The notes under the pieces: model-generated | Seen by the model: the letters and a program-made list of their open reading frames with translations, nothing else | What the model was told of the DNA's origin: nothing | Databases searched by the model: none | Position numbers and translations under genes: made by a program | Shown here: positions 1 through 8,229 of the stretch, piece by piece | Layout of the letters: each line of letters starts with the position of its first letter | Position numbering within the stretch: the first letter of the stretch is position 1 | Origin: Desulfovibrionaceae bacterium | GTDB lineage: Bacteria; Desulfobacterota; Desulfovibrionia; Desulfovibrionales; Desulfovibrionaceae | Assembly (NCBI GenBank): GCA_017454005.1 | Contig: JAFTDU010000056.1 | Span: 1 to 37,025 of the forward strand | Reading direction: 5' to 3' | DNA length: 37,025 nucleotides

Positions 1-225
1 AAAGCATTATCACTCTAATAAAAAATATCTAAGAACATAAAATTAAAGACTAATACTGGAATACAGTTAGTATCAACATATCGTAATGCATATCTAAATC
101 TATTTTGCTCTTTGCCGAACACTTTTTTACTCACCTATCACAGAGATTAACTGCTTGCGTTTGTCATGTTTCTCATCTTATAATATTTTACATATCATTT
201 TTAGATTATAATGCCTGCACCAATT

Positions 226-241
226 TGTTTCTTGTGAAACA
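226..241. promoter_or_regulatory. parS-like near-palindrome, copy 1
   Basis: TGTTTCTTGTGAAACA differs from the widespread chromosomal parS consensus TGTTTCACGTGAAACA at two central positions, with both outer arms intact. It lies in the older copy of the duplication at the place equivalent to 951-966. ParB binding is an inference; the extra central mismatch makes this copy the weaker candidate. Confidence 0.3.
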
Positions 242-280
242 TTTTGACCAGTAAAAAACGCACAACATAAACTGTGAAGA

Positions 281-523
281 CACAGGTTCAGATTCAGGCT
301 TATCTCAACTACCTCTTCGGCAGATCCTTAAGGGGCTGCAGCATCTTCGCTTGCTTCGGTCTCACCCTCTTCGTCACTAGTATAGGCAGCCTTTAAAATA
401 TCCCCTAAATTTTGCCCGCTATCTTGCCCGCTATCTTGCGGCCCAGCATGATATTCTCTGACCTACGCCGTTCTTCTTCATCGCCGATTTGTTTAATGAA
501 CAAATCTTAACGGCGTTTTTCGA
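281..523 (-). pseudogene. Decayed fragment of the 3' end of rpsA
   Basis: Read on the minus strand, this fragment matches the C-terminal S1-domain end and acidic tail of the intact rpsA next door. Against the intact gene it has a 12-base duplication near 388-412 (TTGCCCGCTATC twice), a 6-base loss near 371, a single-base loss near 464 that shifts the frame, and no stop codon at the matching place. No start or ribosome binding site is present, so it should make no ribosomal protein. It arose by the same duplication as its flanking DNA. Confidence 0.8.
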
Positions 524-703
524 AACTTGCTGATCTTGCGCAAGCGCTCATGTCCATTCGAAGTAACTTAGGCTAACCATTTATATTGTTAAAATCACAT
601 GCTAATATGAGAATCTTGTGTAATATTTTTGTGCATCAAGTAAACTACAACCAAATAATACTCAAAATTCATAACGAGTCTAATAGCATATATCAGGCAC
701 TTT
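524..703. other. AT-rich non-coding stretch between the two repeat copies
   Basis: I see no open reading frame, RNA gene or clear hairpin here. The sequence after about 523 stops matching rpsA, so this is either the junction of the duplication or rpsA sequence decayed beyond recognition. Confidence 0.5.
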
Positions 704-950
704 AACACATTATCACTCTAATAAAAAAATATTTAAGAATATAAAATTAAAGGCTAATCCTCTAATACAGTTAATATCAAAATATCGCAATGCATATCTA
801 AGTTGATTGTACATCTTAATTTTGAAGCTTGCTCTTTGTAGGACACTTTTTTTACTCAACATTCGCAGCCATTAACTGCCTGAGCTTGTTATGGCGCTCA
901 TTTTATAATATTTGACGTATCGTTTTTATATTATAATATCTGCAACCATT

Positions 951-966
951 TGTTTCTCGTGAAACA
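951..966. promoter_or_regulatory. parS-like near-palindrome, copy 2 (best match)
   Basis: TGTTTCTCGTGAAACA matches the parS consensus TGTTTCACGTGAAACA at 15 of 16 bases; only one central base differs. In random sequence of this length a match this good is expected about once in 2,000 windows (49 sequences with at most one mismatch, about 37,000 positions, 4^16 possibilities). It lies just beyond the rpsA terminator, in intergenic DNA. Binding by ParB is inferred, not shown. Confidence 0.45.
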
Positions 967-974
967 TTGTAACA

Positions 975-1008
975 CAAAAAAACCCTCACAGCATACACTG
1001 TGAGGGTT
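975..1008 (-). terminator. Intrinsic terminator of rpsA
   Basis: AACCCTCACAG (981-991) and CTGTGAGGGTT (998-1008) form a perfect 11-bp stem with a six-base loop. On the minus strand the stem is followed by a run of T (A at 976-982 on the plus strand). It sits 15 bases past the rpsA stop codon. Confidence 0.9.
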
Positions 1009-1023
1009 CTATATCTCTAAAAA

Positions 1024-2832
1024 TTAAGCCACAGGTTCAGTTTCAGGCTTATTTTCAACTACTTCTTCGGCTACTTCCTGAGGGGCTTGAGCATCCTCGC
1101 TTGCTTCGGTCTCACCCTCACCATCTTCGTCACCAGTTTGGGCAGCCTTTAAAATATCCCCTAAATTTTGCCCGCTATCTTGCGGCCCAGCATGATATTC
1201 TTTGGCTTTACGCCGCTCTTCTTCATCGCGGATCTGCTTAATGGACAAACCTAAACGGCGTTCTTCAGCACTTACATGGATAACCTTGGCCTCAATTTCT
1301 TGACCTTCCTTGTAAGTATCGGTTGGGGCAGGCTTGCCTTTTTTGCTGCCAGAAAGCTCAGAGATATGCACCAAGCCCTCAATACCTTCCTCGACTTCCA
1401 CAAAGAGACCAAAATCTGTAATATTGGTGATAACACCTTTAACGGTTGTGCCTTCAGGATAGTTATCTGGCACATGGGCCCAAGGATCGTCAGCCAATTG
1501 TTTAATACCTAAGGTAAACTTTTCATTGGCTTGATCCACAGTCAAGACCTTGGCTTGAACCGTATCGCCCACCTTATAGACTTCATTGGGGTGCCGAATC
1601 TTGCGTGTCCAGGAAATGTCTGAAACATGAATTAAGCCATCAATGCCATCTTCAATGCCGATGAACATGCCAAATTCGGTAATATTTTTGATGACACCTT
1701 CAAGTATTGTGCCTTCAGGATATTTTTCAGCCACCAGCTCCCAAGGATTGGGACGCACCTGTTTCATGCCCAAGCTGATGCGTTTTTTCTCCCCATCCAC
1801 ACCCAAAATCACAACTTCAACTTCATCACCCACATGCACCATTTGGGAAGGATGACGTAATTTTCTCGTCCAGGACATTTCGGAAATATGTACAAGCCCT
1901 TCCACACCAGGCTCTAATTCCACAAAGGCGCCATAATCCACGAGATTGGTGACTTTACCAGCACATTTTGTGCCTTCAGGATATCTTTCAGTAATATCTT
2001 TCCAAGGATCAGGTACTAATTGTTTTAAGCCCAAGGAAACTTTATTATTTTCACGATCAAATGATAAGACCTTTAAGGTCAATTCCTGACCCATGGTGAT
2101 CATTTCGCGAGGATGGCGGATACGTTTCCAGCTCATATCAGTGATATGCAGCAAGCCGTCTAAACCACCTAAATCTACAAAGACACCATATTCAGTAATA
2201 TTCTTGGCCTTACCTGTAACTAATTGACCTTCCTCTAAGGTCGATAAGAGTTCCTGGCGTTTGCTATCACGCTCTTCTTCCAGCAACACCCGGCGAGAGA
2301 CAATGACATTGCTGCGCCGCCGATTGATTTTTAAAACACGGAACTCAAATTCCTGATTGACCAAAGCGTCCATATCAGGCACAGGACGTAAATCTACATG
2401 TGATCCAGGCAGAAAAGCTTCGACGCCACCGATATTGACCGTGTACCCACCTTTGATACGGTGCATGATCCGGCCTTTGATCACGCGTTCGTTCTCTTGC
2501 ACTTCTTCGAGCTGATCAAAGACCTGCATGCGTTTAGCGCGTTCAAAAGACAGCGTAATTGTGCCGTCATTTTCATTTTTGCGCACCACGTAGACATCAA
2601 TTTTGTCGCCGACCTTAATCGAGAGATTTCCTTCTTCGTCACGGAATTCATCAGCGGGAATTTGCCCCTCAGACTTGAAGTTCACATCCACCAATACGGT
2701 GTCAGCGTCTACGCGGACAACCTCGCCCTTGGTAATTGATCCCTCTTCTAAATCTCCAAACTGGGGATCTAAGTATGCTTCAAGAGCTGTCTCGAAGTTA
2801 AGTTCTTCTTGTCCGCTATCCTTTTCTGCCAT
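1024..2832 (-). CDS. rpsA: 30S ribosomal protein S1
   Basis: S1 holds mRNA on the small ribosomal subunit through tandem OB-fold S1 domains. The 602-residue protein shows six of them at roughly 30-100, 115-180, 200-270, 287-357, 374-444 and 461-535; the later ones carry the usual YGVFV/YGAFV and GLVHISE motifs. A long acidic tail follows (about 535-602), which makes it longer than the 557-residue E. coli protein. An earlier in-frame start exists at 2886, but GGAGG lies seven bases before the ATG at 2832 and only one base before another ATG at 2838, so 2832 (MAEKDSG) is preferred. The gene ends at a strong terminator, and its 3' end is duplicated in decayed form at 281-523. Confidence 0.97.
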   Translation of the reverse strand: MAEKDSGQEELNFETALEAYLDPQFGDLEEGSITKGEVVRVDADTVLVDVNFKSEGQIPADEFRDEEGNLSIKVGDKIDVYVVRKNENDGTITLSFERAKRMQVFDQLEEVQENERVIKGRIMHRIKGGYTVNIGGVEAFLPGSHVDLRPVPDMDALVNQEFEFRVLKINRRRSNVIVSRRVLLEEERDSKRQELLSTLEEGQLVTGKAKNITEYGVFVDLGGLDGLLHITDMSWKRIRHPREMITMGQELTLKVLSFDRENNKVSLGLKQLVPDPWKDITERYPEGTKCAGKVTNLVDYGAFVELEPGVEGLVHISEMSWTRKLRHPSQMVHVGDEVEVVILGVDGEKKRISLGMKQVRPNPWELVAEKYPEGTILEGVIKNITEFGMFIGIEDGIDGLIHVSDISWTRKIRHPNEVYKVGDTVQAKVLTVDQANEKFTLGIKQLADDPWAHVPDNYPEGTTVKGVITNITDFGLFVEVEEGIEGLVHISELSGSKKGKPAPTDTYKEGQEIEAKVIHVSAEERRLGLSIKQIRDEEERRKAKEYHAGPQDSGQNLGDILKAAQTGDEDGEGETEASEDAQAPQEVAEEVVENKPETEPVA

Positions 2833-2876
2833 AGCCATTCCTCCAAAAAAAGCTTCCCTGCGAAAGGGTTGAGTGC

Positions 2877-2905
2877 TAAATAGCAAACTTTCACTTTTAG
2901 TACAA
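2877..2905 (-). promoter_or_regulatory. Probable rpsA promoter
   Basis: On the minus strand TTGTAC (2905-2900) and TATTTA (2882-2877) are separated by 17 bases and lie about 45 bases before the rpsA start. The -10 match is modest. An 8-bp hairpin, TGAGACTC/GAGTCTCA (2908-2932), lies just upstream, between icd and this promoter. Confidence 0.45.
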
Positions 2906-2942
2906 GATGAGACTCCCTAAAAGAGAGTCTCAGCTCATGCCT

Positions 2943-2965
2943 AAAAATAAGCGCGAAATGGCGCT
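2943..2965 (-). terminator. Probable icd terminator
   Basis: AGCGC (2950-2954) and GCGCT (2961-2965) pair around a six-base loop. On the minus strand they are followed by TTATTTTT, six bases past the icd stop. The stem is short, so termination may be partial. Confidence 0.5.
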
Positions 2966-2970
2966 AGGAC

Positions 2971-4185
2971 TTACAAGTTATCAAGGATAATTTTTGTAAA
3001 ATCAGTGAGTGAGACTTGGGTTGAGTCTGGCATCTGCTGGGCTAAATCAAAGGTCACATGCCTTGTGGCAATGGCTTTGGCAATAGCCCCACGTAAAGAT
3101 TCAGCCACATCTTCCCAGCCAATATAGGCAAAGAGCATGGCTCCTGATAAGATCATGGCACTGGGGTTGACCTTATTTTGCCCAGCATCCTTGGGGGAAG
3201 AACCATGGGTTGCTTCAAAAACAGCCACCCCCTGCCCAATATTAGCCCCAGGCGCAAGCCCTAAGCCACCCACTTGGGCTGCTAAGGCATCTGACATGTA
3301 GTCACCATTTAAATTGGGCAAAGCCAATACACTGTAATCTTTGGGGTTTAAGAGCACCTGCTGAAACATGGCGTCACAAATTCTGTCTTTGATGATCAAT
3401 TTTTTATCAGAAGGGAGTACGCCCCCATGTTGCTCATAGAGTTCCTGTTCAGTCAAAGTGATATCCCCAAATTCGTCCCGCGCAAGCTCATAGCCCCAGG
3501 CCCTAAAGCCACCTTCGGTAAATTTCATAATATTGCCCTTATGCACCAAAGTGACACTTGGATAATTGTGCTTTAGGGCATATTCTATGGCCATGCGTAC
3601 TAGGCGTTGGGAGGCAAACTTGCTCATGGGTTTAATGCCAATGCCTGAATCTTGGCGGATCTCGCGCTTGGCTAATTTACTGACTAGGGCGATGATGGCG
3701 CAGGCTTCAGGACTCCCCACAGGCCACTCCAGCCCACAGTAGACATCCTCGGTATTTTCCCGAAAGACAACCATATCTACCAACTCTGGCTGCTTGACTG
3801 GGGAGGGTGCGGGAGAAAAATACTGGATGGGCCTAACACACGCATAAAGATCTAGCGCTTGCCTTAAAGCGACATTCACACTGCGGATGCCGCGCCCCAC
3901 AGGTGTTGTGATTGGGCCTTTTATGGCCACATGGTAGGTTTTAATTTTATCTAGGGAATCCTTAGGCAAAGTATCCCCATATTGCTCTAAGGCATTAGAT
4001 CCAGCAGCAATCTCTAGCCAATCCACGCTGCGACCTCCTTGAGCCTTGGCCACAGCCCGATCAAAAACTTGTCTTGCGCAAGCCCAAATTTCTGGACCAA
4101 TCCCATCCCCTTTGGCAAAAGGAATGATCGGATCACAAGGCGTATCAAAGGTACCGTCCTGCCTAAGCGTGATTGCACGCGCCAT
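2971..4185 (-). CDS. icd: Isocitrate dehydrogenase
   Basis: This enzyme oxidises and decarboxylates isocitrate to 2-oxoglutarate in the cytoplasm. The 404 residues align with the E. coli enzyme with an offset of 11-12. Substrate-binding S102, N104, R108, R118 and R142 are all present, as are the metal-site aspartates D295 and D299 in NLNGDYMSDA. The cofactor loop is unusual: K332 and V339 are kept (E. coli K344, V351), but Y345, Y391 and R395 of E. coli correspond to D333, F379 and Q383. These residues contact the 2'-phosphate of NADP, so NAD use or mixed use is possible. GGAGG six bases upstream supports the ATG at 4185. It precedes rpsA on the same strand but has its own probable terminator. 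Confidence 0.95.
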   Translation of the reverse strand: MARAITLRQDGTFDTPCDPIIPFAKGDGIGPEIWACARQVFDRAVAKAQGGRSVDWLEIAAGSNALEQYGDTLPKDSLDKIKTYHVAIKGPITTPVGRGIRSVNVALRQALDLYACVRPIQYFSPAPSPVKQPELVDMVVFRENTEDVYCGLEWPVGSPEACAIIALVSKLAKREIRQDSGIGIKPMSKFASQRLVRMAIEYALKHNYPSVTLVHKGNIMKFTEGGFRAWGYELARDEFGDITLTEQELYEQHGGVLPSDKKLIIKDRICDAMFQQVLLNPKDYSVLALPNLNGDYMSDALAAQVGGLGLAPGANIGQGVAVFEATHGSSPKDAGQNKVNPSAMILSGAMLFAYIGWEDVAESLRGAIAKAIATRHVTFDLAQQMPDSTQVSLTDFTKIILDNL

Positions 4186-4330
4186 AGCTGCCTCCGCCGC
4201 TTGAAATAAAAGCGAAATATAAGGTTAATTGAGCCTTGTTTTCTAGGCCGAAAGCCTAAGCTTTGGCAATCTTGGCTTAGACCCAAGCTTTGCGAGTAGT
4301 GACTGTAGAGTCCCCAAAAAATTTTGCAAT

Positions 4331-4359
4331 TTGACTTGCAGCGTGAGATTTTCTAAAAT
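4331..4359 (+). promoter_or_regulatory. Promoter of rplU-rpmA
   Basis: TTGACT (4331-4336) and TAAAAT (4354-4359) are separated by exactly 17 bases, a strong housekeeping-sigma arrangement. The start codon of rplU follows at 4388, leaving a leader of about 20 bases that carries GGAGG. Confidence 0.85.
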
Positions 4360-4387
4360 ATCGACTTGTTTTTTTGGAGGTTAACTA

Positions 4388-4696
4388 ATGTACGCAATCG
4401 TGGAAACAGGTGGAAAACAATATCGCGTTGAGGAAGGCTCCAAAATTCTTGTGGAAAAATTGTCCCAAGAACCTGGCACAACCGTCATCTTAGACCGTGT
4501 GCTCCTCTTCTCAGGCGCTGAATTTAAAATTGGCAAGCCCTATGTGGAAGGCTGCCAAGTCACGGCTGAAGTCTTGGAGCAAAGTCGTGGCCCCAGAATT
4601 CGCGTCTTTAAACGCTGGCGCCGCAATGACTCCCGCTCGCTTAACGGCCATCGCCAACATTTAACAACCCTATTTATCAAAAATATTAGTGCTTAA
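4388..4696 (+). CDS. rplU: 50S ribosomal protein L21
   Basis: L21 is a 23S rRNA-binding protein of the large subunit. The 102-residue product begins MYAIVETGGKQYRVEEG, the family signature, and carries near its end the basic stretch NGHRQHLT that contacts rRNA. GGAGG seven bases before the ATG fixes the start. It is the first gene of the pair rplU-rpmA, a nearly universal bacterial pairing, and the strong promoter at 4331 serves both. Confidence 0.97.
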   Translation: MYAIVETGGKQYRVEEGSKILVEKLSQEPGTTVILDRVLLFSGAEFKIGKPYVEGCQVTAEVLEQSRGPRIRVFKRWRRNDSRSLNGHRQHLTTLFIKNISA

Positions 4697-4723
4697 GCGT
4701 CTAAGCACTGTTAGGAGAATATC

Positions 4724-4999
4724 ATGGCTCACAAAAAAGCTGGCGGCTCCTCACGTAACGGTCGCGATAGTGCTGGCCAACGTAGGGGCGTGAAACGCTT
4801 TTCTGGTGAACAAGTCCGCGCCGGCAATATTATTGTGCGGCAATTGGGCACAACGGTCTATCCTGGCCACAATGTCGGGATGGGACGTGATTTCACCCTC
4901 TTTGCCACCCAAGATGGAGTGGTGCGCTTTGAAAAGTACATGCGCAAACGGCGTGTTTTAAAACGTGTGCATGTTGATGTAAGCGCCGCCGAAAATTAA
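4724..4999 (+). CDS. rpmA: 50S ribosomal protein L27
   Basis: L27 reaches toward the peptidyl-transferase centre of the ribosome. The 91-residue protein starts [16 protein letters not shown], the conserved flexible N-terminal arm, and keeps the GNIIVRQ and HPG-like PGHNVGMG motifs. Nothing suggests the cleaved N-terminal extension seen in Firmicutes. A GGAG site lies upstream. It follows rplU by 27 bases and ends at an intrinsic terminator before obgE. Confidence 0.97.
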   Translation: MAHKKAGGSSRNGRDSAGQRRGVKRFSGEQVRAGNIIVRQLGTTVYPGHNVGMGRDFTLFATQDGVVRFEKYMRKRRVLKRVHVDVSAAEN

Positions 5000-5019
5000 A
5001 CTTGGACGCCGTACTTTTC

Positions 5020-5054
5020 AAGGAAGAACCAACTCTGGCTCTTCCTTAATTTTT
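5020..5054 (+). terminator. Intrinsic terminator after rpmA
   Basis: AAGGAAGA (5020-5027) pairs with TCTTCCTT (5040-5047), with an inner CCA/TGG helix around ACTC, followed by AATTTTTG. It ends rplU-rpmA transcripts; read-through could still feed obgE, which starts 29 bases later with no other obvious promoter. Confidence 0.8.
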
Positions 5055-5082
5055 GCCTTGCGCGCTTAATTTTGAGGTTGGC

Positions 5083-6096
5083 ATGCGTTTTATTGATGAG
5101 GCCACCATTGAAGTCACGGCTGGCCATGGTGGCAGAGGCTGTGTGTCCTTTCGCCGCGAAAAATTTCTGCCCAAAGGCGGACCTAATGGGGGCAATGGAG
5201 GAGATGGCGGTTCGGTCTATCTTGTGGCTGACCCCAAACTCTTATCCCTCTATGATTTTCGCCATAAACAAATCTATCGGGCCCCAAATGGCGCCCCAGG
5301 TGGCGGCAGCCAATGTGATGGCCATAAAGGGGCCGATCTCTTCTTGCATCTCCCTGTGGGCACGCAGATTTTTCAAGAAACAGAAGCAGGCTTGGAACTA
5401 GTCGCAGATCTTGCAACCCCCAATGCCCAAGTCTGTGTGGCCCAAGGCGGTCGCGGTGGCAAGGGCAATGAATTTTTTAAGAGTGCCCGCATGCGTGCCC
5501 CGCGTTTTGCCCAAAAAGGTGAACCTGGCACAAGTTGTAAACTGCACCTAGAACTAAAAATCCTGGCCGATGTGGGCCTCTTGGGTCTACCCAATGCTGG
5601 CAAATCAACACTCTTAAGCCAAGTCTCCAAGGCCCGCCCCAAAATTGCGCCCTATCCCTTTACGACCCTGGAACCTAACTTGGGTGTCCTTGAAAATCCC
5701 TTCAATATTGATCAACGCCTCATTATGGCCGACATCCCAGGCTTAGTGGAAGGTGCCCATTTGGGGCAAGGCCTAGGATTGCGTTTTTTAAAACACCTTG
5801 AGCGCACCCGCTTTTTAGTCCATCTTTTAAGTTGCGAAGATGTAAATCTTGATGATCCGTGGGCAGGCTTTGCCCTCTTAAATAGCGAATTAGCGCAATT
5901 TAATCAGGATTTAGCCAAACGTAAGCAGATCCAAGTGATAACCAAAATTGATCTTTTAGATCCCAAAGATCTTGCGGCCTTACAAACACGCGCAACTAAC
6001 GATCACTTAGATCTCCTCTTTATTTCTGCCAAAGAAAATCTTGGCCTAGATACCTTGCTGCAACGCATCTTTCAAACATCTGAATGCTTCACATAA
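5083..6096 (+). CDS. obgE: Obg-family GTPase (ObgE/CgtA)
   Basis: Obg is a ribosome-associated GTPase acting in 50S assembly and growth control. The 337-residue protein has the glycine-rich Obg fold (residues 1-158) and then a G domain with GLPNAGKS (168-175), DIPG (217-220), TKID and ISAKE motifs. There is no C-terminal OCT domain, as is usual outside Firmicutes. A TTG at 5053 could extend it by ten residues, but GAGG five bases before the ATG at 5083 and the family start MRFIDEATIEV favour 5083. It follows rplU-rpmA in the conserved order and ends at a strong terminator. Confidence 0.96.
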   Translation: MRFIDEATIEVTAGHGGRGCVSFRREKFLPKGGPNGGNGGDGGSVYLVADPKLLSLYDFRHKQIYRAPNGAPGGGSQCDGHKGADLFLHLPVGTQIFQETEAGLELVADLATPNAQVCVAQGGRGGKGNEFFKSARMRAPRFAQKGEPGTSCKLHLELKILADVGLLGLPNAGKSTLLSQVSKARPKIAPYPFTTLEPNLGVLENPFNIDQRLIMADIPGLVEGAHLGQGLGLRFLKHLERTRFLVHLLSCEDVNLDDPWAGFALLNSELAQFNQDLAKRKQIQVITKIDLLDPKDLAALQTRATNDHLDLLFISAKENLGLDTLLQRIFQTSECFT

Positions 6097-6107
6097 CACA
6101 TCTCAAA

Positions 6108-6139
6108 GATGCCGAATATCAGTCGGCATCCTTTTTTTT
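6108..6139 (+). terminator. Intrinsic terminator of obgE
   Basis: GATGCCGA (6108-6115) and TCGGCATC (6123-6130) form an 8-bp stem with a seven-base loop, followed by eight T. It separates obgE from proB. Confidence 0.9.
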
Positions 6140-6169
6140 CTTAAAGCACACTCTATCTACCTAAAAGTC

Positions 6170-7345
6170 ATGATGAATCAAGAAGAAGCATCTTGGCGCC
6201 TTGAGCGGGATACCACACTATCTCAGGCCCGCAGCATTGTTTTTAAAGTGGGCAGCGCAGTCATTACTAATGAACAAGGTCTTGATGAGACACGCCTCCA
6301 AGCCTTAGCCGCACAAATCATCAGTGTATGGCGGGCCCTCCCCTCACGTAAACTCGTGCTGGTCACATCAGGCGCTGTTGCTTGCGGTAAGGCAATCTTA
6401 GCCAAGTTTAATAAAGACTATACCATAGCAGGCCTCTCCGCAAAGCAAGCCGTAGCTGCCATAGGCCAAGCCCAATTGATGCATGCTTGGGATAGGGTCT
6501 TTCAACCCTACACCCAACCCACAGCGCAGGTCTTATTAACCCGTGAAGACCTCCATGCAAGAACCCATTTTTTAAATATCCGCAATACCTTTGCTGAACT
6601 TCTGGACATGCACATCTTACCCATAGTCAATGAAAATGATACCGTATCGGTAAAAGAGTTGACTTTTGGTGATAATGATAGTTTAGCAAGTCTCTTAGTG
6701 AATCTGGTAGATGCCGAACTGTGTGTCAATCTCACATCAGCTCAAGGAGTCTTTGCCTGTGATCCCAAAAAGGATCCTCATGCTAAGATTTTGACCCACA
6801 TTGAGGATGTGGCCAATCTTAATCTCACAGAGATGTGTGGCAGTAAAACCCATGTGGGCACAGGTGGCATGTATTCCAAATTGCGGGCTGCCAGAAGGTG
6901 TGCGCAGTTGGGGGTACCAACCTTAATTCTTTCAGGCCGTGAACCAGAGCTAATCTCCCAAGCTTTTACACCTGGATCAACCCTTGGCACCTGGATTTGC
7001 AAACAAAAAAGCCCTATCCCCAGGCGCAAATATTGGCTCGCCTATCAAGACGATCCCCAAGGAAGCCTCACAATCGATGCCGGAGCAGCCGAAGCCCTTT
7101 TGCATGGTGGCAGTAGTCTCTTACCCCAAGGCATTAGAGAGCTTACAGGTGACTTTGCTAAAGGTGCCCTTGTAAAAATAGTCAGTGCCGACAATGAACT
7201 TGGCGTAGGTTTAAGTAATTACAGCGCCAAAGAACTCCTTGAAATTATCGGCTTAAAACGCATTGAAGTGGCCGCAAAGCTTGGCAATGCACACTACCCG
7301 TGTGTGATTCATCGTGACAATATGGTCTTGCATGCTGTGGTTTAG
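6170..7345 (+). CDS. proB: Glutamate 5-kinase
   Basis: ProB phosphorylates glutamate, the first and feedback-controlled step of proline synthesis. The 391-residue protein has the amino-acid kinase domain, with FKVGSAVIT near the start, VTSGAVACG, the substrate segment NENDTVSVKELTFGDND and the GTGGMYSKLRAA motif. A PUA domain follows from about residue 290 to the end. The ATG at 6170 is followed at once by another, and no strong ribosome binding site is visible, so a few N-terminal residues are uncertain. The stop codon overlaps that of the opposing HEAT-like gene. No proA is seen in this window. Confidence 0.95.
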   Translation: MMNQEEASWRLERDTTLSQARSIVFKVGSAVITNEQGLDETRLQALAAQIISVWRALPSRKLVLVTSGAVACGKAILAKFNKDYTIAGLSAKQAVAAIGQAQLMHAWDRVFQPYTQPTAQVLLTREDLHARTHFLNIRNTFAELLDMHILPIVNENDTVSVKELTFGDNDSLASLLVNLVDAELCVNLTSAQGVFACDPKKDPHAKILTHIEDVANLNLTEMCGSKTHVGTGGMYSKLRAARRCAQLGVPTLILSGREPELISQAFTPGSTLGTWICKQKSPIPRRKYWLAYQDDPQGSLTIDAGAAEALLHGGSSLLPQGIRELTGDFAKGALVKIVSADNELGVGLSNYSAKELLEIIGLKRIEVAAKLGNAHYPCVIHRDNMVLHAVV

Positions 7346-8028
7346 CTGCGTCTTAAAGCTAACATCGCTAGGTCACTCACACTCTGTTCATAGAGCTGCT
7401 CTCCATCAAATAAGACACACCTCTCAGGATAGCTACCTTGCGCTATACTTTGCAATTTGGGGACTATGCTAAAGTCAAGGGGCAATTTTGTAAGTGCAAA
7501 ACAGGCCATGCCCCGACAGATGACATCCTCATCATCTAAGCCCTTGGCTAACCACTTGCGCCAATCAAGACACAAGGCTTGATTTTGCTCGGCAAAGCGC
7601 CCACAGGCCCAAAAACACGAACGCCGCAGATAGTTATTATCGCAGTAGTTATCTTCGCGACCTAAATCAATCACATAGGTGATTAGAATCTTGTAAAATT
7701 CCTGCGCCAACAGTTTACTTTGCACCAAGGTTTCGGCAAAAGCTTCAGGAATGCCCCAGCCGATATTCCCTGATTCTTCACTCAAATGCCACATATACCT
7801 ACGCACCACATTGCGGGCTTTTTCTGGCGAGGTCTCGCTTAAATAACTGCAGGTAGCTCCCAAGGCCACGGCAGCCTTATGCATCATTAAGGGCTCAAGT
7901 AAGAGAAAAGAAAACAAGGGTCCAATATGGGTGACACCACCTTGAGCAATAGTTGGCAAATATTCACGCCAATTGGCTGCACTTAAAAGACCTTTAAGTT
8001 CACCTTTGGCTTGTCGCATGCGAGCCAT
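7342..8028 (-). CDS. HEAT-like repeat protein, function unknown
   Basis: The 228-residue protein is almost wholly helical by composition and built of paired helices, with segments such as RRSCFWACGRFAEQNQ and CRGMACFALTKL that resemble HEAT or armadillo repeats. From memory it looks like a short helical family annotated in Desulfovibrio genomes (DVU0298-type), but I cannot confirm this. No signal peptide, membrane segment or catalytic motif is visible, so a cytoplasmic scaffold role is a guess. GGAGG five bases before the ATG at 8028 fixes the start. It converges on proB with a 4-base overlap of the stop codons. Confidence 0.85.
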   Translation of the reverse strand: MARMRQAKGELKGLLSAANWREYLPTIAQGGVTHIGPLFSFLLLEPLMMHKAAVALGATCSYLSETSPEKARNVVRRYMWHLSEESGNIGWGIPEAFAETLVQSKLLAQEFYKILITYVIDLGREDNYCDNNYLRRSCFWACGRFAEQNQALCLDWRKWLAKGLDDEDVICRGMACFALTKLPLDFSIVPKLQSIAQGSYPERCVLFDGEQLYEQSVSDLAMLALRRS

Positions 8029-8229
8029 AGAAGCCTCCTAAAAAGATGTGCTGTGACCCAAAGCAATCACAAAACGCTGTCCAAAAAAGTTTACACGCCA
8101 TTCTTGCTCTGGCATATGCAATTTAAGTTGTAGCAGACATAAAATTGGGTGAACGTTTTAGAGATATTTCAACTTAATTGTCAGCCTGATTTATATTGTC
8201 AAGCTTTAAAACACTTAAGCAACATGCAT

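Larger units (their letters stand above)
1..523. repeat. Degenerate upstream copy of a tandem duplication (rpsA tail plus downstream DNA)
   Basis: This stretch is a diverged copy of 704-1275. Positions 1-280 match the non-coding DNA downstream of rpsA (704-1029), and 281-523 match the last part of rpsA (1030-about 1275). Long runs are shared, for example around the AATGCATATCTAA and GTGAAACATT words and the TTTAAAATATCCCCTAAATT word. The offset grows from about 704 to 749 because this copy lost most of the terminator hairpin and carries other indels. The repeat may continue left of the window. By eye identity is about 75-80 percent, so the event is old. Confidence 0.85.
704..1275. repeat. Intact copy of the tandem duplication (rpsA 3' end plus downstream DNA)
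   Basis: This is the functional partner of the repeat at 1-523. It contains the live end of rpsA, its terminator hairpin and about 270 bases of AT-rich DNA with the better parS-like site. The coding part is in frame and lacks the 12-base internal duplication of the other copy. Confidence 0.85.
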
